Of a stretch of 8,563 nt of DNA, positions 6,569 through 8,563 are shown one piece after another. This DNA comes from Bacteroidota bacterium. GTDB lineage: Bacteria; Bacteroidota; Bacteroidia; Flavobacteriales_D; Crocinitomicaceae. The stretch's first letter is position 1; each line of letters begins with the position of its first letter. Below the pieces are notes generated by a model, which was not told where the DNA came from, did no database searches, and was given only the letters and a program-made list of their open reading frames with translations. Made by a program: the position numbers and the translations under genes. Location: assembly GCA_016866375.1 (NCBI GenBank), contig VGMK01000079.1, positions 1 through 8,563 of the forward strand, written 5' to 3'.

Positions 6569-7263
6569 GTGTATAGAATGTCTTGAATAATCTCTCGGGT
6601 TGTTTTTACTTGAAATCCTGGGACATGAACGACACAGTAATCAATCAACAAATCTAAGTTTTGCCGAACGGTCGATTTATCTTCAAGATAATCGTCAACA
6701 CCACCATTGAATAAGAACGCTAGTTGTGATACTTGAGAAGTTGAGAGTTGGATGGTGCTACTGGATGCGTACGGAACCAAAGCCCCTTTTTGAAGATCAA
6801 AAAAACTCCCGTTTTCTTGCCCTACCTGCGGCATATAACCGGACAGCGCAATGAATTTTGCTAAAAATTGTAGTGGAAAACAAAATAAATTTTGGCACAC
6901 TTCAAGAGCAACAATTTCTTCTCTCAAGAAGTGAAACATAGAGCTATCTTCGTGGCTTTGCTTTAAACTTGATTTCAATATTTCCGCAATAAAAAAGGCA
7001 ATTAGTGATTTTTGTGGATGCTCGTAAATTTCGTTCAATCCAGATACGCGTGTTATTTCTTGAATAATTCCCAAATCACTATCGGGTCGCTTGGCATAAG
7101 TGATTTCATAGATACCAATGGGTAATAAAGGTTTATTTTTCTTTTTTGCACCTTTATAAATGAAGTGTTGCCTTCCTAGACCTTGCATGTAAAAATGAAG
7201 AATTACGCTACTTTCAGCGTAATTCTTCTTGTCTATTAATATTCCAATATCCGAAAGTTTCAC
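6565..7263 (-). CDS. recO: DNA repair protein RecO
   Basis: RecO works with RecF and RecR to load RecA onto SSB-coated single-stranded DNA during gap repair. The product is 232 residues, within the family range. Residues 1-75 form the N-terminal OB fold with the typical opening DIGILIDKKNYAESSVILHFYMQGLGRQHFIYKGAKK; residues 80-230 form the helical domain, with FPLQFLAKFIALSGYMPQ (129-146), FFDLQKGALVP (154-164) and a C-terminal VPGFQVKTTREIIQDIL (214-230). The zinc-finger cysteines present in some RecO proteins are absent around 142-165, which is common in this phylum as far as I recall. The start is GTG at 7263: an in-frame TAA lies a few codons upstream and no Met follows until residue 26. 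The GTG overlaps the receptor gene stop (GTGA), so expression probably depends on read-through from that gene. A long hairpin sequence lies within codons 12-23. Confidence 0.92.
   Translation of the reverse strand: MKLSDIGILIDKKNYAESSVILHFYMQGLGRQHFIYKGAKKKNKPLLPIGIYEITYAKRPDSDLGIIQEITRVSGLNEIYEHPQKSLIAFFIAEILKSSLKQSHEDSSMFHFLREEIVALEVCQNLFCFPLQFLAKFIALSGYMPQVGQENGSFFDLQKGALVPYASSSTIQLSTSQVSQLAFLFNGGVDDYLEDKSTVRQNLDLLIDYCVVHVPGFQVKTTREIIQDILYT
7197..7228 (-). repeat. Perfect 13-bp inverted repeat (hairpin) inside the 5' end of recO
   Basis: GAAGAATTACGCT (7197-7209) and AGCGTAATTCTTC (7216-7228) are exact reverse complements separated by 6 nt. In the recO mRNA this would be a 13-bp stem with loop GAAAGU, beginning 35 nt after the first base of the GTG start and covering codons 12-23 (Lys-Lys-Asn-Tyr-Ala-Glu-Ser-Ser-Val-Ile-Leu-His). 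There is no U-run after the stem, so it does not look like an intrinsic terminator. It could slow translation, protect or process the mRNA between the receptor and recO, or be fortuitous. Confidence 0.85.
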
Positions 7264-8563
7264 TCTTTCTTACCGGCAATCTTAAAATCAATTTTATAGT
7301 AGAAAATTGGCAACCTACCCAACTGTTGCTTCTCTGCAATTGGATCTGAAGTATCATTTGGATCCAATCGCGGTGCATAGGCCAAGCTCAGCAGGTTTTT
7401 TGTATTCAGCAAATTAACTAAATCTAAGCCAAATTCATGTGTTAATTTTTTGGTATTCATCCTCCAGTTAATTTTCAAATCCACGCGGAAATAATCTGCA
7501 AACGTCAATTCATTGAACAGTGAATCTTGAAATAAGATTTCTTTGGAATCCATTGTTTGCTGAATATCTACCAGTCCATATCTACGGCCACCCGCTCGCG
7601 TAATTTTAGTACCAACACCAATCACATGTTTTTTTCCAATATTGAATTCTTTTCCAGCTAACACATTCCAAACATAGGATAAATCAATGTTATCAGAGAT
7701 ATTAGCTCCTTTGTATGAAGTATTGCGCCATTGTCCGTCACTTGCCAAGTATTTTGAATCATAGATACTTGCAGAGAACATAAAAAAGAAACTTTTACTG
7801 AAATACTTTTGAAGTGTAAATTCTAGTCCGTAGTTTACTCCTTTTCCATCGTTTAGAAGTGTGTCATTCGGAAACACGCGAGAAAACCCTCCTCCTGCAT
7901 TCACCAGGGAGAAAGAATTAGGATCTGAACTGATTGGGAGATTATATAAATACTGGTAATATGCTTCAGTTTTGAAATTCAGTCCTGGACCAAAAGATTT
8001 TTCATACCCCAAACCGGAATGTACACTTCTTGAAAAATCCATATTGATATTGTGAGGATTTCCGTTATTATCAGGATCATACAAATAAGTGTAATTTGGC
8101 TGTGTTTGGCTATGTAGACCCGCCCCAGCGAAGACGGCTTGGTTTCCGTTCATTCTGTATTTCCATCCCACTCTTGGTTCTGCAGGACTGATACTGTTGC
8201 TCAAGGTAAAATACTGTGAATGAAGTCCAGCCGTTACATCCATATTGTCGTTTACTTTCCATTTCCATTGCACAAAAGGTTGAACTAATACTCCCATACC
8301 GTTGTAATCCCATCTTGTTTTCCAACTATTTCTATCGTCTAAGTCATTTAAAACAGAGTCGAGCAAATTGAAAGACATTACATCAAAATTAATCCCTGCT
8401 TTAACAAGGTGTTGCTTATTGATTTTATGATTGACCGCAAAATAACCAGATAATTTCATGGTTCTGAAATCATAGCCCAGCATTTGGTAGGAGCTATCTA
8501 CTTTAATGGTGGTATCTGCATTAGTTATGCTCAATGTTCGATGTAAATATTCATGTCTTGTGT
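7260..8563 (-). CDS. TonB-dependent outer-membrane receptor, C-terminal part (5' end outside window)
   Basis: The frame is open through the right edge, so the 433 visible residues are the C-terminal portion of a longer protein; the TTG at 8534 is not a credible start because codons upstream of it (TRHEYLHRT) continue the same chain. The visible part consists of amphipathic beta-strands with long extracellular loops, for example GYFAVNHKINKQHLVKAGINFDV, WKWKVNDNMDVTAGLHSQYF and GLEFTLQKYFSKSFFFMFSASIYDSKY. It ends with LVNLLNTKNLLSLAY and QQLGRLPIFYYKIDFKIAGKKE, a characteristic closing pattern of Bacteroidota TonB-dependent receptors, which import siderophores, vitamins or glycans across the outer membrane. 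The plug, TonB box and any carboxypeptidase-like N-terminal domain lie outside. Nothing identifies the substrate, and no SusD-like partner is visible. The C-terminus extends five residues (AGKKE) beyond the last strand. recO follows with a 4-nt overlap. Confidence 0.88.
   Translation of the reverse strand, partial: TRHEYLHRTLSITNADTTIKVDSSYQMLGYDFRTMKLSGYFAVNHKINKQHLVKAGINFDVMSFNLLDSVLNDLDDRNSWKTRWDYNGMGVLVQPFVQWKWKVNDNMDVTAGLHSQYFTLSNSISPAEPRVGWKYRMNGNQAVFAGAGLHSQTQPNYTYLYDPDNNGNPHNINMDFSRSVHSGLGYEKSFGPGLNFKTEAYYQYLYNLPISSDPNSFSLVNAGGGFSRVFPNDTLLNDGKGVNYGLEFTLQKYFSKSFFFMFSASIYDSKYLASDGQWRNTSYKGANISDNIDLSYVWNVLAGKEFNIGKKHVIGVGTKITRAGGRRYGLVDIQQTMDSKEILFQDSLFNELTFADYFRVDLKINWRMNTKKLTHEFGLDLVNLLNTKNLLSLAYAPRLDPNDTSDPIAEKQQLGRLPIFYYKIDFKIAGKKE

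Noticed and set aside
8532..8534. TTG at 8534 as the start of the TonB-dependent receptor
   Set aside because: The frame stays open to the window edge, there is no signal peptide after the TTG, and the plug domain is missing, so the gene simply begins outside the window.

Overview
The window reads as ordinary chromosomal DNA of a Bacteroidota bacterium, most likely a Flavobacteriia-type organism (genus not determinable by eye). The evidence is a single-polypeptide MurF-alanine racemase fusion, a thymidine kinase beginning MFLEQ as in flavobacterial homologues, a TonB-dependent receptor with the usual Bacteroidota C-terminus, a Bacteroidota-type small helix-turn-helix protein, AT-rich DNA and no clear Shine-Dalgarno sequences. 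Coding density is very high, and no tRNA, rRNA, CRISPR array, insertion sequence or prophage feature was seen.

Layout. (1) Positions 4214 down to 1, minus strand, form one apparent operon: tdk (thymidine salvage), murF-alr (D-Ala production and its addition to the peptidoglycan precursor), an exported beta-rich envelope protein of unknown role, and a small helix-turn-helix regulator cut by the left edge. Junctions are a 4-nt overlap, a 25-nt gap and a 4-nt gap. (2) Positions 4215-4371 are a 157-nt divergent intergenic region, the only sizeable non-coding stretch. (3) Positions 4372-6568, plus strand, hold two overlapping genes: an acidic, uncharacterised three-part protein and a secreted M28 zinc peptidase. 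(4) Positions 8563 down to 6565, minus strand, hold the C-terminal part of a TonB-dependent outer-membrane receptor (cut by the right edge) and recO, overlapping by 4 nt. The recO and peptidase genes converge and their stop codons share one TTAA tetramer.

Start codons matter here. The only usable start of murF-alr is TTG and that of recO is GTG, each within a 4-nt overlap with the upstream TGA. For tdk, the acidic protein and the peptidase, an ATG inside the longest reading frame is preferred. The receptor frame is open through the right edge, so its true start lies outside.

No clearly new multi-gene system is visible. The observations most worth a second look are a perfect 13-bp inverted repeat with a 6-nt loop inside the first 25 codons of recO, a MurF half that looks shortened in its central and C-terminal parts, the coupling of an envelope protein to a helix-turn-helix regulator with an AT-rich palindrome at the head of the pair, and the conserved-looking acidic protein beside the M28 peptidase.
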